From contig CALFBL010000394.1 of the NCBI GenBank assembly GCA_937951695.1, positions 1-36,102 of the forward strand: 36,102 nt of DNA, written 5' to 3'. Each line of letters opens with the position of its first letter. Within the stretch, counting starts at the first letter, position 1. A program made the translations under genes and the position numbers. Positions 7,594 to 17,267 of the stretch are shown piece after piece. This DNA comes from an uncultured Granulosicoccaceae bacterium (GTDB taxonomy: Bacteria; Pseudomonadota; Gammaproteobacteria; Granulosicoccales; Granulosicoccaceae). The notes under the pieces are model-generated. The model made no database searches, was not told where the DNA came from, and worked only from the letters and a program-made list of their open reading frames with translations.

Positions 7594-10281
7594 ATGACCA
7601 TCACTGTTGGACAAGACACCGCCAAGACGCGCAAGACCCTTACAGTGGGTGGTACGTCAATTGATTATTATTCAATCTCCGCTGCCACGGCCGCAGGGTT
7701 GGGGGATTTCAGCAAATTACCCGCCTCTTTGAAGGTGGTGCTGGAGAACATGCTGCGCTTTGAAGATGGCAACACCGTTTCGGTGGATGATATCAAGGCG
7801 TTTGCTGAATGGGCCGACAAAGGCGGTCAGAACCCTCGCGAGATCGCCTACCGCCCAGCCCGCGTGTTGATGCAGGACTTCACCGGTGTACCTGCCGTGG
7901 TCGATCTTGCCGCTATGCGAGACGGCATCGTCGCCCTCGGAGGCGATGCTCAGCAGATCAACCCGCTAAACCCCGTCGATCTGGTCATTGACCACTCGGT
8001 CACCATCGACGAATTCGGCAACCCGCGCGCCTTTCAGATGAACGTAGAGCGCGAGTACGAACGCAACATGGAGCGCTACACCTTTCTTAAGTGGGGTCAG
8101 TCCGCGTTCTCAAACTTCCGCGTTGTCCCCCCCGGCACCGGCATTTGCCACCAGGTAAACCTTGAATACCTCAGCCAGACCGTTTGGACCGATCAAGACC
8201 AGAACGGTGTGGAAGTAGCCTACCCCGACACCCTCGTCGGCACAGACAGCCACACCACCATGGTTAATGGCGCGGCAGTGCTCGGTTGGGGCGTTGGCGG
8301 GATTGAGGCGGAAGCCTCAATGCTGGGCCAGCCCATCTCCATGCTCATCCCAGAAGTGGTCGGCTTCAAACTCACCGGCAAGATGATGGAAGGTACTACC
8401 GGAACCGACCTGGTGTTGAAAGTCGTCGAAATGCTGCGAGCTCACGGGGTGGTCTCCAAATTTGTTGAGTTCTACGGCGAAGGGCTCGACCACCTGCCCT
8501 TGGCAGATCGTGCCACCATCGCGAACATGGCGCCCGAATACGGCGCCACCTGTGGCTTCTTCCCGATCGACGACGAAACCCTGCGTTATTTGGAAAACAC
8601 CGGGCGCGCCAAGGAACGTGTCGCTCTCGTCAAGGCCTACGCGCAGGAAAACGGCATGTGGCGCGGTGCGGATTACGAGCCCATCTATTCTTCCACGCTG
8701 AACCTGGACATGGGCACCATCGTTCCGGCGATATCTGGCCCCAAGCGCCCGCAGGACTTTGTCGCCCTAACCAACGCAAAAACAGCGTTTGCCGGCGAAA
8801 TGAAGAACGCGTTTGATCGGCCTTTGGGTAAAAAGGTGAAAGTCGAGGGCGAAGACTATGAGCTGGAATCCGGCCACGTTGTTATCGCCTCCATTACTTC
8901 CTGCACCAACACCTCTAACCCCTACGTCATGATCGGTGCAGGCCTTGTAGCACAGAAAGCCGCCGCACTGGGGCTGAGCAGCAAGCCTTGGGTGAAAACC
9001 TCTCTCGCTCCTGGCTCGCAAGTGGTGACCGCGTATCTAGAGGCAGCTGGCTTGCAAGCAGAACTGGATAAAGTCGGCTTCAACCTTGTCGGCTACGGCT
9101 GCACGACGTGCATCGGAAACTCTGGCCCACTCCAACCCGAGATTAGCAAAGCCATTGCCGACGGCGACCTTGTTGCCACCTCAGTGCTCTCGGGCAATCG
9201 TAATTTTGAAGGTCGCATCTCACCGGATGTACGCGCCAACTATCTTGCGTCTCCTCCGCTGGTTGTCGCGTACGCGCTGGCCGGTACCATGAACATCAAT
9301 CTGGCTAGCGACCCGATTGCGCAAACCCCGGATGGCAAGGAGGTCTATCTGAAAGACATCTGGCCTTCAACGCAGGAGATTGCAGAACTCGTTGAAGCGA
9401 CGGTAACACGTGAGGCGTTCCAGTCCAAGTACGCCGAAGTCTTTACAGGCGATGAAAAATGGCAAAGCGTCGAGACAACCAAGTCCGCCACCTACGATTG
9501 GCCTGCGCAATCGACCTACATACAGAACCCTCCTTACTTCCAAGGTATGTCAAAAGATCCGGGCACCATCAGTAACATTGAAGAGGCAAAAGTGCTGGCT
9601 ATACTCGGCGACATGATCACCACCGATCACATCAGTCCGGCCGGCTCCTTCAAGGAATCAGCTCCCGCCGGTGAATACCTGCGCGATCGTCAGGTACCCG
9701 TGCGTGATTTCAACTCCTACGGCTCACGCCGTGGCAACCACGAAGTCATGATGCGCGGCACCTTTGCCAACATCCGTATTAAAAACGAAATGCTCGACAA
9801 CGTTGAAGGTGGCTACACCAAAGGGCCCAACGGCGAACAAACCTCGATCTATGACGCCGCTATGGCCTACATGAAAGCCGGCACACCCACCGTGATCTTC
9901 GGTGGTGAGCAATACGGTGCAGGCTCTTCACGTGACTGGGCGGCCAAAGGCACAAACCTGTTAGGCGTTAAAGCGGTAATTGCCGAGAGCTTTGAGCGTA
10001 TCCATCGCTCCAACCTGGTGGGCATGGGCGTTGTACCGTTTGAATTCACCGGCGGTGACACGCGAGAGTCTCTTGGCTTGACTGGCGAAGAAACAGTCAC
10101 CATCACAGGCCTTGACAGCGTCAAGCCTTCACAAGAGCTGCCATGCAAAATTGTGATGGCCGATGGCACGGTTAGAGAGATAACGCTAAAGTGCCGAATT
10201 GATACGGCCATTGAGATCGAATACGTCGAACATGGCGGGGTACTGCACTATGTACTGCGTAACCTTGCCAAGGCAGCTTAA
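7594..10281 (+). CDS. acnA: Aconitate hydratase A
   Basis: This TCA-cycle enzyme interconverts citrate and isocitrate through cis-aconitate using a [4Fe-4S] cluster. The length of 895 aa is that of AcnA/IRP-type aconitases. The cluster ligands are Cys437 (ITSCTNTSNP), Cys503 and Cys506 (GYGCTTCIGNSGP), and the swivel domain carries QYGAGSSRDWAAKG. AGGA lies about ten bases before the ATG. The upstream gap contains an 18-bp direct repeat that may be regulatory, and the divergent TPR gene may share that region. A hairpin follows the gene at 10350-10380. Confidence 0.98.
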   Translation: MTITVGQDTAKTRKTLTVGGTSIDYYSISAATAAGLGDFSKLPASLKVVLENMLRFEDGNTVSVDDIKAFAEWADKGGQNPREIAYRPARVLMQDFTGVPAVVDLAAMRDGIVALGGDAQQINPLNPVDLVIDHSVTIDEFGNPRAFQMNVEREYERNMERYTFLKWGQSAFSNFRVVPPGTGICHQVNLEYLSQTVWTDQDQNGVEVAYPDTLVGTDSHTTMVNGAAVLGWGVGGIEAEASMLGQPISMLIPEVVGFKLTGKMMEGTTGTDLVLKVVEMLRAHGVVSKFVEFYGEGLDHLPLADRATIANMAPEYGATCGFFPIDDETLRYLENTGRAKERVALVKAYAQENGMWRGADYEPIYSSTLNLDMGTIVPAISGPKRPQDFVALTNAKTAFAGEMKNAFDRPLGKKVKVEGEDYELESGHVVIASITSCTNTSNPYVMIGAGLVAQKAAALGLSSKPWVKTSLAPGSQVVTAYLEAAGLQAELDKVGFNLVGYGCTTCIGNSGPLQPEISKAIADGDLVATSVLSGNRNFEGRISPDVRANYLASPPLVVAYALAGTMNINLASDPIAQTPDGKEVYLKDIWPSTQEIAELVEATVTREAFQSKYAEVFTGDEKWQSVETTKSATYDWPAQSTYIQNPPYFQGMSKDPGTISNIEEAKVLAILGDMITTDHISPAGSFKESAPAGEYLRDRQVPVRDFNSYGSRRGNHEVMMRGTFANIRIKNEMLDNVEGGYTKGPNGEQTSIYDAAMAYMKAGTPTVIFGGEQYGAGSSRDWAAKGTNLLGVKAVIAESFERIHRSNLVGMGVVPFEFTGGDTRESLGLTGEETVTITGLDSVKPSQELPCKIVMADGTVREITLKCRIDTAIEIEYVEHGGVLHYVLRNLAKAA

Positions 10282-10349
10282 TTGCCGACAAATCACATCT
10301 TTTCCGACGAATCATATCTTGATCGCTGGTAGTTCTAGACAGTAGCACT

Positions 10350-10380
10350 GACATACGCCGCTGAACCGGCGGCGTATGTC
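10350..10380. terminator. Strong hairpin between convergent acnA and cyclase genes
   Basis: GACATACGCCGC (10350-10361) pairs perfectly with GCGGCGTATGTC (10369-10380) around a seven-base loop. It lies about 70 bp after acnA and about 80 bp after the end of the oppositely oriented cyclase gene. There is no T run on either side, so termination may be weak or the hairpin may act as a 3'-end stabiliser. Confidence 0.6.
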
Positions 10381-10460
10381 TAATTCACGGTAATACTCGC
10401 CTTCGCGCTATCGATAGACCTTACCCCGGACGACCTAATCAGAGCCCTTAAACAAAGCCC

Positions 10461-11279
10461 TTAAACCATTGCAAAAATCCGCGCAGGCCCGCCGGTGCCT
10501 CCACGATGCTTTGGTGCACCGATAACCAGTGTGGCGCCAGCTGCAGGCACACGATCAAGATTAGCCAAATTTTCAATACCGAAGCGCCCCGCAGGCAACC
10601 ACGTATAGTGGGTGGCAAAGTCGGTAGATATTCCGTGATCGAGCGACAGCGTGTCCGAAGCGATGGACTGAGCGCCGGTTTCAAGCAGCATTTGGGCCGC
10701 TTCTACATGAAAGCCCGGGTAGTGCTGCGCTTCGCCATCAAAACCGCGGTACGCGTCGGTATTTACCTTGGGGCCCCAGCCTGAATGCATGGCAACGCAA
10801 GCACCATCTGGGATGTCGCCATGCGCATCGATCCAGACTTGCAAATCGTCCGGTGTAACCCGTGTGTCAACGTCATCAACTGCACGAGCGGCAATGTCGA
10901 TTACACACAACGGGGCCACCAGTGACGAGACGGGTATCTCATCTACCGATGTGCCATCGGCCGAGAAGTGTAGTGGTGCATCAATGTGAGTGCCGGTATG
11001 CTCATTGACCGTAAGCCGTTGCAGATTAAAACCGTTGTCTTTAAAGTTAAACACCTGCTCGCGCGAAATTCCACTTTCCCCAAAATAGGTGGGAAAGTCT
11101 TCGTCATACGTGTGGGTCATATCCTCAACCATTTCAAAGCGGCCTTGCGCCATGGCGAAGGTTCCAACGCTGGATGTGCCCACGGCGGCTACTGCCGCAC
11201 CGGCAACGCCAGCCTTGAAGAGCTTCCGCCGCGACAGCATTTTGTTTTTCACCGCGTTCATGACGCATATATCGCACAT
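10461..11279 (-). CDS. Tat-exported cyclase-family protein (kynurenine formamidase-like)
   Basis: The PF04199-type cyclase fold is shown by HTGTHIDAPLHF, the HxGTHxDxPxH metal-binding signature, with a later TLSLDHG segment. Members hydrolyse cyclic or N-formyl substrates such as N-formylkynurenine and isatin; the substrate here is not determined. The N-terminus has a twin-arginine signal (SRRKLFKAG, then a hydrophobic Ala/Val stretch ending near FAMAQ), so the mature enzyme is periplasmic. A CDIC motif lies before the twin arginines. The ATG at 11279 is chosen because AAGGAG lies eight bases upstream; a GTG at 11288 would abut that site. It is divergent from the FAD oxidoreductase gene. Confidence 0.88.
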   Translation of the reverse strand: MCDICVMNAVKNKMLSRRKLFKAGVAGAAVAAVGTSSVGTFAMAQGRFEMVEDMTHTYDEDFPTYFGESGISREQVFNFKDNGFNLQRLTVNEHTGTHIDAPLHFSADGTSVDEIPVSSLVAPLCVIDIAARAVDDVDTRVTPDDLQVWIDAHGDIPDGACVAMHSGWGPKVNTDAYRGFDGEAQHYPGFHVEAAQMLLETGAQSIASDTLSLDHGISTDFATHYTWLPAGRFGIENLANLDRVPAAGATLVIGAPKHRGGTGGPARIFAMV

Positions 11280-11484
11280 AGTATTCACTCCTTTTAAGGT
11301 CAGTTCAATGCCGTACTGGTTGCCAGCGATATCCGAATAAACAACATTCGCAACACCGATACAGAACCGTTTTACACCACTTAAATTTCCGAATCAACAG
11401 CTTCGTAAAAACTAACAGACGACCAGTACGGTACCCTCTTTATGGAAAATTTCTTAAAGCTTACATCTGGCGGATAGAAGAAAC

Positions 11485-12786
11485 GTGAGTAAGTACAAAA
11501 CCGATCGTCATGGGTGGTCCGAGCTTTTACCGGCTCGGAGCATGAACAACTCACTAAACGGTGACCATAGAACTCTCTGGCTAGTGGTCGGTGCTGGGTT
11601 GACTGGACTTTTCGCGGCACAAAGATTAGCTGCGCTCAACCCCAACGAAAACGTTGTCTTAGTTGAAGCGCGCGAAGTTGGCCAAGGAGCTTCGGGGCGA
11701 AATTCCGGATTTGCGGTACAGCACAGCCATTTTCCCGGTGCGTTCGACGAGGGCTTAATCAACGAATACCAAAGAGTTAACCGAATTAATCAAACCGGGC
11801 TGTCATTACTGCGCGCAGCTGTGGCCACCCATGCCATTCAATGCTCATGGCATGACGACGGATTCCATCACGCGGCGGCAGATAATATGGCCTTGCGAGA
11901 ATGTGAACACTTTCATGACTATCTCCAAAGGTTGGACATAACGCATACCGCTCTCGACCGAGACGCATTAGCAGAGCGGCTAGGCAGCTCGGTTTACTCA
12001 CGCGGGTTTCATGTGCATGACGGGGTGTTGCTGCACCCGGCGGCTTTGGTGCGCGGACTGGCCGCTAATCTTTCCTCCAATATCACCCTGTTTGAATCCA
12101 GCCCAGTATTGAAGATAACCTACGGGAAACAGATAACAGCGAAGTTTCCTTCCGGAAGTATCGTCGCTGATAAAGTGATTTTAGCGACCAACTACGAAAC
12201 CCCTGCGCTCGGCTTTTTAAACCGCCAAATAATGGGAAGCACACTATCCGGCAGTTTTACACGGGAGTTAACGACACAAGAAATAGATAGCCTGGGGTGC
12301 AAACGCCAGTGGGGCGTTCTGTCACTGCACTCAGGTGGAGCAACCGTGCGATTAACCGAGGAGGGTCGAATTTGCTTACGCAATACCGCTGAGTACCGTG
12401 GGGCTAGATTATTATCCGATCAACAGCTGCAAGCACGTCAGACCATTCACAGAAAGTCGTTTGATAGACGGTTCCCACAATTGCGACACGTCCCCTTTGA
12501 ATACTCCTGGTCTGGGGTCGAAGGGATAAGCCGCAATGGGACGAATTTTTTCGGGCAACTAAGAAATAATGTATTTATGGCCGGTGGCTACAACGGCTCA
12601 GGGGTCAGCCGCGGAGTGGCGTTTGGCTCAGCGCTGGCCGAATACGCCGCCGGCGGACAATCCGAATTAATCACCGATTGCCTGATTTCAAAACCGGCCA
12701 CTTGGTTGCCGCCCCGACCCTTATTGGATATGGGGGCGGCGTATACTGTGCGCTCCCGGTTCAAAGGCGTGGGTCAAGATCGGTGA
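11485..12786 (+). CDS. DAO-type FAD-dependent oxidoreductase
   Basis: This 433-aa flavoprotein starts its Rossmann domain with VVGAGLTGLFAAQRLA (about residues 32-47), continues with VEAREVGQGASGRNSGF, and ends with GGYNGSGVSRG for the second FAD contact. This is the D-amino-acid oxidase/glycine oxidase superfamily, which oxidises amines or amino acids; the substrate is unknown. The GTG start is supported because the N-terminal HGWSELLPAR segment is, as I recall, conserved in close relatives. An ATG 19 codons downstream is less likely. It is divergent from the Tat cyclase gene, and the roughly 205 bp between them probably hold both promoters. Confidence 0.85.
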   Translation: MSKYKTDRHGWSELLPARSMNNSLNGDHRTLWLVVGAGLTGLFAAQRLAALNPNENVVLVEAREVGQGASGRNSGFAVQHSHFPGAFDEGLINEYQRVNRINQTGLSLLRAAVATHAIQCSWHDDGFHHAAADNMALRECEHFHDYLQRLDITHTALDRDALAERLGSSVYSRGFHVHDGVLLHPAALVRGLAANLSSNITLFESSPVLKITYGKQITAKFPSGSIVADKVILATNYETPALGFLNRQIMGSTLSGSFTRELTTQEIDSLGCKRQWGVLSLHSGGATVRLTEEGRICLRNTAEYRGARLLSDQQLQARQTIHRKSFDRRFPQLRHVPFEYSWSGVEGISRNGTNFFGQLRNNVFMAGGYNGSGVSRGVAFGSALAEYAAGGQSELITDCLISKPATWLPPRPLLDMGAAYTVRSRFKGVGQDR

Positions 12787-12819
12787 AATCGCCCCGAATC
12801 AGAAACTGTCTGTGTTTGT

Positions 12820-15414
12820 CTAGAAGCTGAACCCTGCGGTGAAAACACCAGTCACTTCTTCATCACTCACCGCCACAACCCCAGACACTGCAAATCCTCG
12901 GTCCAGAGCGGTCAGCGAGACACCAACGCCACCTGAGGTATGGATATCACTTGAGTCTTCCACGAGGTTTTCAGTGGTATCGATATCGTCAGAGAAGACT
13001 CGCCCACCATCGGCAAATAAAACCAAACCGTATTCAGCCTCCGACACGTACGCGGTTGCCCTGCCAATGTGGTATCTGAGCTCCACGTTGGCAAATACTG
13101 ATGAGTCCCCCGCGAAACGGTTTTCATGAAAACCACGCACCGTCGTATCGCCACCGATAAATGCCGATTCCTGGAACGGAAAATCCCCTGACACATTCTC
13201 ACCGCCGACTCGCAGCGCTAAGATGGCTTTGGATGTCACCCGGACAAACGCAGACGCTTCACCTTCGACGGACCCAAACGTACTGTCCGCATCCAGAACT
13301 TCTGGAGACACGTTCGCCTGCACGCGAAAACGAAATCCCGTGTTATTGAACGTGGTGCGATCGCGAGTGTCAAAATCGAGACCTGCAAAAATATTGACGT
13401 AGGCGAAGTCACCGACTCCAAGCGGCTCTGTTGCGTTGAGCACCGTATCGTCGTTGTTGGTCGAGGTGTAGTTCACCCCCACCCCTGAGAAGAGATTGAG
13501 TTGCGGCGTAGCCAAATAACTTAGCCGGGGAGCGATCGTAGCCTTGAATTGATCGGTCTCGAAATTGTCGTCGCTGCCGTTGTCATTGGTGCCGTTACCA
13601 AAGCCAAAAAAGTCTGCTTGATCAATGCTCGATGCGCTTATTCCCAGAGTTCCGAGCAGTTTCGGATTCCAGAACTGGTAAGAGCCGTCATAGGTGGCTC
13701 CAAACTTACCTCGCGTGACCCCGACCTGTGCCGCTAACGCGTGCTGTTGGCCATAGGGGACTTTACCGAAATCAAAGAAACTAAACGTCTGCCCGAAACC
13801 GAGCACCAACCCGTCATTACCATTAAGACTGGCTTGGTAAATCGGCGTTGCAGCCTTTTGCCAATCGCGTGGTCGTATGGCGATAGGCGGGATATTGTCC
13901 TGGTCAGAGACGCTGATCTTATCGAATGGATCTGGGCCCTGCCTGCGATTGTTCTGCCGGCTAACAACCTCTTCGGCTTCGGTGAAACGCAGGTTCGCAC
14001 CTTCACAACCTTCGATGGCATCTTCACTCTGGTTACCGATGACTTCGATTTTCATTCTCCTGCTCAGCCTGCCACTGCATACCAGAGTGTCTTGCCCCGC
14101 TCGAAGGTATACCCGTAGTGAATGGGTTTCACTGTTCTTCACCAACCGCTTGAAGTAAGTCTTTGAGGAGGCTTCGGCGGTGATACTAACCTCCATCTTT
14201 CCATGTCCCAAGTTCCGCAAAACCACACGATCGTTTTGGTCGCTGGCCTGCAGATCAATCTCTGTATTCAGAAAGTGGTACATGCGTTCGGCGATCTGAG
14301 GCAGCCGATCGCGACGCGCCCTGACTTTGCGGGAGAGATCTTTAGCATTCAAGTCGTAGTAAGGCTTCGGCATCAGGCTCATCGCCTCTTCAATCGAAGC
14401 ATCGGTAATCCGATTTTTCATGTCTTCGGCGACTGCCATCCAGTCTTCCAGTTCTAGCTCAGCCAAGAGCCAGCGGTGGGTGGGCCAACCTTGCAACACA
14501 AGACCGAAGCTGACAGGGTAGGTTTCGTCGTAGCGCAATAATCTTGGCTCAAACGGGCGGACGAAATCAATCAGCACTCCCTCAAAGCTGACAAAAGCCT
14601 GATCACGATCTTCCGGCAGTACCTGATAGCCTTGCTTTCCCGGCAGCTTCGCCCAGCGAAAGTTTTTCGCGTGACGATCCCAGTCACCGAGGAAAAAGTC
14701 GAACAGGCGAGCCCTAACAAACGTTTCTGCATCCACAGTTTTACTGCGATCGGCCAGCCAATCCTCGATAAAATCCTCTGTGGAAATTATTTCGGTCGCT
14801 CCCGCAAATCCTTCATAAGTGTCGGACGCCGGAGTGGGGTATTGCTCCAGAGTCCCGACTCGACCGGCAAACAATTCGCGAAATTCTCCCAAGGCTGGGT
14901 CATCGGGCAAGACAACAAAGCGTGGGGTGTTGTGCAGAACACCGGCAGCCTTTGCTAGCGGGGGCACCATCACAGTCCCAGCAGGGTGGACGGCTGAGAG
15001 CTGATCCTGGGTGAAATCTCCGAATTTCTTGTTTTGTAGATCCGGGTGCAAAGCCCCACGCAAACCCTTAACCAGGCTGCGGAAAGTATAACTCTTGCCG
15101 TCCGCACCGGTTAGGGCGAGCCCGAGAGTTTGATTGCCGCCGACTCTGAAAGCCGGGGTCAGTCCGCCAGCTTCAGTACTGAAGTCCAGCACCTCTATCT
15201 CGAACGGCGTGTCCCACAACTCACGATAATTGCCGCCGAGTAGGAAACGATAAGTCGACCCAGCTCTCAGATCGGTGCTGGCGATGATCTCCTGGGTTTC
15301 TTGAGCCCTGAGTTCAGCACCGCCAGCCCAAAATGAGCCAACGGTGACGGCCAGCAAAAGCTGCAGCGTTGCAACGAACGGTCGAGCTCTGAACTGTGAA
15401 ACGGATTTATCCAC
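12820..15414 (-). CDS. Outer-membrane protein: HipA/PI3K-like kinase region fused to BamA-type barrel
   Basis: A signal peptide (hydrophobic LLLAVTVGSFWAGG, cleavage probably after AELRAQ) precedes a globular region and a C-terminal barrel. Residues here count from the upstream TTG codon at 15450. Around residues 250-285 the motifs GDWDRHAKN and LPEDRDQAF resemble the HipA catalytic loop (NxDxHxKN) and its metal-binding Asp, and K128 lies in a possible strand-3 position. From about 520 to the end the sequence is an Omp85/D15-type barrel: repeated amphipathic strands, VRGF in the GGDTTVRGFHENRF segment, and a terminal Phe. No POTRA domain is evident. GTG 15414 is preferred for its GGAG box. 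Function is not known; Bacteroidetes relatives with a similar GDWDRH motif come to mind. Confidence 0.75.
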   Translation of the reverse strand: MDKSVSQFRARPFVATLQLLLAVTVGSFWAGGAELRAQETQEIIASTDLRAGSTYRFLLGGNYRELWDTPFEIEVLDFSTEAGGLTPAFRVGGNQTLGLALTGADGKSYTFRSLVKGLRGALHPDLQNKKFGDFTQDQLSAVHPAGTVMVPPLAKAAGVLHNTPRFVVLPDDPALGEFRELFAGRVGTLEQYPTPASDTYEGFAGATEIISTEDFIEDWLADRSKTVDAETFVRARLFDFFLGDWDRHAKNFRWAKLPGKQGYQVLPEDRDQAFVSFEGVLIDFVRPFEPRLLRYDETYPVSFGLVLQGWPTHRWLLAELELEDWMAVAEDMKNRITDASIEEAMSLMPKPYYDLNAKDLSRKVRARRDRLPQIAERMYHFLNTEIDLQASDQNDRVVLRNLGHGKMEVSITAEASSKTYFKRLVKNSETHSLRVYLRAGQDTLVCSGRLSRRMKIEVIGNQSEDAIEGCEGANLRFTEAEEVVSRQNNRRQGPDPFDKISVSDQDNIPPIAIRPRDWQKAATPIYQASLNGNDGLVLGFGQTFSFFDFGKVPYGQQHALAAQVGVTRGKFGATYDGSYQFWNPKLLGTLGISASSIDQADFFGFGNGTNDNGSDDNFETDQFKATIAPRLSYLATPQLNLFSGVGVNYTSTNNDDTVLNATEPLGVGDFAYVNIFAGLDFDTRDRTTFNNTGFRFRVQANVSPEVLDADSTFGSVEGEASAFVRVTSKAILALRVGGENVSGDFPFQESAFIGGDTTVRGFHENRFAGDSSVFANVELRYHIGRATAYVSEAEYGLVLFADGGRVFSDDIDTTENLVEDSSDIHTSGGVGVSLTALDRGFAVSGVVAVSDEEVTGVFTAGFSF

Positions 15415-15800
15415 GGATTCTCCAAAAGATGTTTGTACCAGCGGGACCAAGCTGACAGATTCAGTTTCTCAATACCCTATTCTCAATACCCTAGGACCAA
15501 TCGATAGTCTCAGGACCCGTTGCATACGCTTGTCGGGGCTGATGCATTACAGCGATTTGGTTAGTGTTATCCGATCCCCGAACTGTTCGCTGCTTTCATC
15601 GTACATCACACAACACACATCCGACGCCGTATACATTATCTAAAGTGTCGGCGCGCTTCGCTTTAGTTTATCGTTTAAACAAGACTTGCACCAACAGAAT
15701 ATTACATCAAAAGTGATGTCTGCTAGACTTTTACGACGTTCCCTAGCATCATCCCAACAGCTAGGTCCGAACATCAGCCAAAACGCAGGCGTCCTAAACC
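15415..15800. other. Intergenic region between divergent barrel-protein and Tlc genes
   Basis: This stretch of nearly 390 bp separates two divergently transcribed genes and must carry both promoters. Apart from a 14-bp tandem duplication at 15466-15493, I see no RNA gene, strong hairpin or conserved reading frame. The first part would be coding if the barrel-protein gene started at TTG 15450. Confidence 0.5.
15466..15493. repeat. 14-bp tandem repeat upstream of barrel-protein gene
   Basis: TTCTCAATACCCTA occurs twice in direct succession (15466-15479 and 15480-15493), about 50 bp upstream of the preferred start of the outer-membrane protein gene. It could be a duplicated regulatory half-site. 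Confidence 0.7.
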
Positions 15801-17213
15801 ATGTCCCAACTGACAACAACAGAACGCATCCTGCGCCTTTTCACCGATGTTAAATCGGGAGAAGGCACGACTGCCGTTCTCATGTTTGCCAATGTGTTTT
15901 TAATCCTGCTCGCTTACTATCTAATTAAACCCTTGCGCGAAGGCTGGATTGCAATTGCAGACATCCAAGGTCTGGCCCCGATAGAGACTAAGGCCTACTC
16001 CAGCTTCGCGCAGAGTATTTTGCTGCTCTTTGTTGTCGGTTTGTACGCCCGACTGTCGAGGATCTGGGACCGGGTTACCTTATTCACTCGTGCAACCTTA
16101 TTCTGTATTTCCAACATGCTTATTTTCTGGACCCTGCAGCCCAATCTCTTCTTTGGCGAGCTGCAGTTTATGGGGGTTGTTTACTACCTGTGGCTAGGGA
16201 TGTTCAGTGTCTTTGTCATCGCTCAGTTCTGGACATTCTGCGCCGACATCTACACCAAAGAGCGTGGCGACCGTATGCTGCCCTTCATAGCCATTGGTGC
16301 TACCTCCGGTGCGGCCTTTGGCTCCTCGATTGTCTCCCAGCTGGTGGGTAAAAATATCATGCCCGTCGAGGCCCTACTGCTGATAGCTACAGTCCCATTG
16401 TTTGTCTCCATCTACCTGGTGCGTGTTGTAGTCAAAAGAGAAGCGCGGCATCAACAGGATGCCAAAGAGACAAAAGCATCCGATGTTGACGAAACTGAAA
16501 CACCTAGCATCTGGAGCGGTGCCAAGCTGGTGCTAATCAGCAAGTTCCTACTATTAGCCGCCGTCGTTACATTGTTGACCAACTGGGTTAATACCAACGG
16601 GGAAAACTTGCTGTTTCGAACCCTTCAGGAGTCGCTCACCGCGCAAGCTGATACGCAAGGGGTCACCGCTGGTGAATCGTTGGAGAGCTTTATCCAAGAC
16701 GGTACAACCGTATTTTACGGAAACTTCTATTTTTGGGTAAATATAATTGCACTCTTGTTGCAAGCTTTTGTTGCTTCAAGGTTGTTAAAGTACGGCGGCT
16801 TTGCTGCCATTTTGTTAATACTTCCCGTTATCGCTTTAACGTCTTACACGCTGATGGCTTTGCTGCCCATACTGGCGGTTATCAAAGTCATGAAGATAGC
16901 CGAGAACGCTACCGACTATTCCCTGAACAACACCTCGCGCCACGTCCTGTGGCTACCCGTCAGCTCTGCGATGAAATTCCAGGGCAAACCCGCCATTGAC
17001 ACACTATATGTTCGTTTAGGGGATGGGCTGGCCGCATTGACGGTACTGCTTGGTGTTCGGGTGCTATCACTGAGCACAATGGAATTCTTTGTCGTCAACA
17101 TAGTCTTAGTGTTGTGCTGGCTAATCGCCGGTGTCTTCCTCTATCGAGAACACAAGAAAAAATCCACTGAAGTCAGACCAGCGGCTCCAGCCGCATCACC
17201 GACGATGGCCTAA
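15801..17213 (+). CDS. Tlc/AAA-family nucleotide (NTP/NDP) transporter-like protein
   Basis: This 470-aa protein has about twelve hydrophobic segments. Near the N-terminus it has LAYYLIKPLREGWIA, and further on FWTFCADIYTKERGDRMLPFIAIGATSGAAFG, which match the ATP:ADP antiporter (AAA, Tlc) family within the major facilitator fold. Classical members exchange ATP for ADP in plastids and obligate intracellular bacteria, but many free-living proteobacteria carry divergent members of unknown substrate. A hydrophilic loop around residues 215-235 splits the protein. The ATG is preceded by a weak AGG. It converges on the LhgO-like gene with a terminator hairpin between. Confidence 0.85.
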   Translation: MSQLTTTERILRLFTDVKSGEGTTAVLMFANVFLILLAYYLIKPLREGWIAIADIQGLAPIETKAYSSFAQSILLLFVVGLYARLSRIWDRVTLFTRATLFCISNMLIFWTLQPNLFFGELQFMGVVYYLWLGMFSVFVIAQFWTFCADIYTKERGDRMLPFIAIGATSGAAFGSSIVSQLVGKNIMPVEALLLIATVPLFVSIYLVRVVVKREARHQQDAKETKASDVDETETPSIWSGAKLVLISKFLLLAAVVTLLTNWVNTNGENLLFRTLQESLTAQADTQGVTAGESLESFIQDGTTVFYGNFYFWVNIIALLLQAFVASRLLKYGGFAAILLILPVIALTSYTLMALLPILAVIKVMKIAENATDYSLNNTSRHVLWLPVSSAMKFQGKPAIDTLYVRLGDGLAALTVLLGVRVLSLSTMEFFVVNIVLVLCWLIAGVFLYREHKKKSTEVRPAAPAASPTMA

Positions 17214-17226
17214 TGCACCGCAGCAC

Positions 17227-17264
17227 CTCTGCCCGCCCTCCCGGTTGATGAGTGGCGGGTAGAG
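17227..17264. terminator. Bidirectional terminator hairpin
   Basis: CTCTGCCCGCC (17227-17237) pairs with GGCGGGTAGAG (17254-17264), ten Watson-Crick pairs and one G-U, around a 16-base loop. It sits between the convergent Tlc-like and LhgO-like genes. There is no T run, so efficiency is uncertain. Confidence 0.55.
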
Positions 17265-17267
17265 AAT

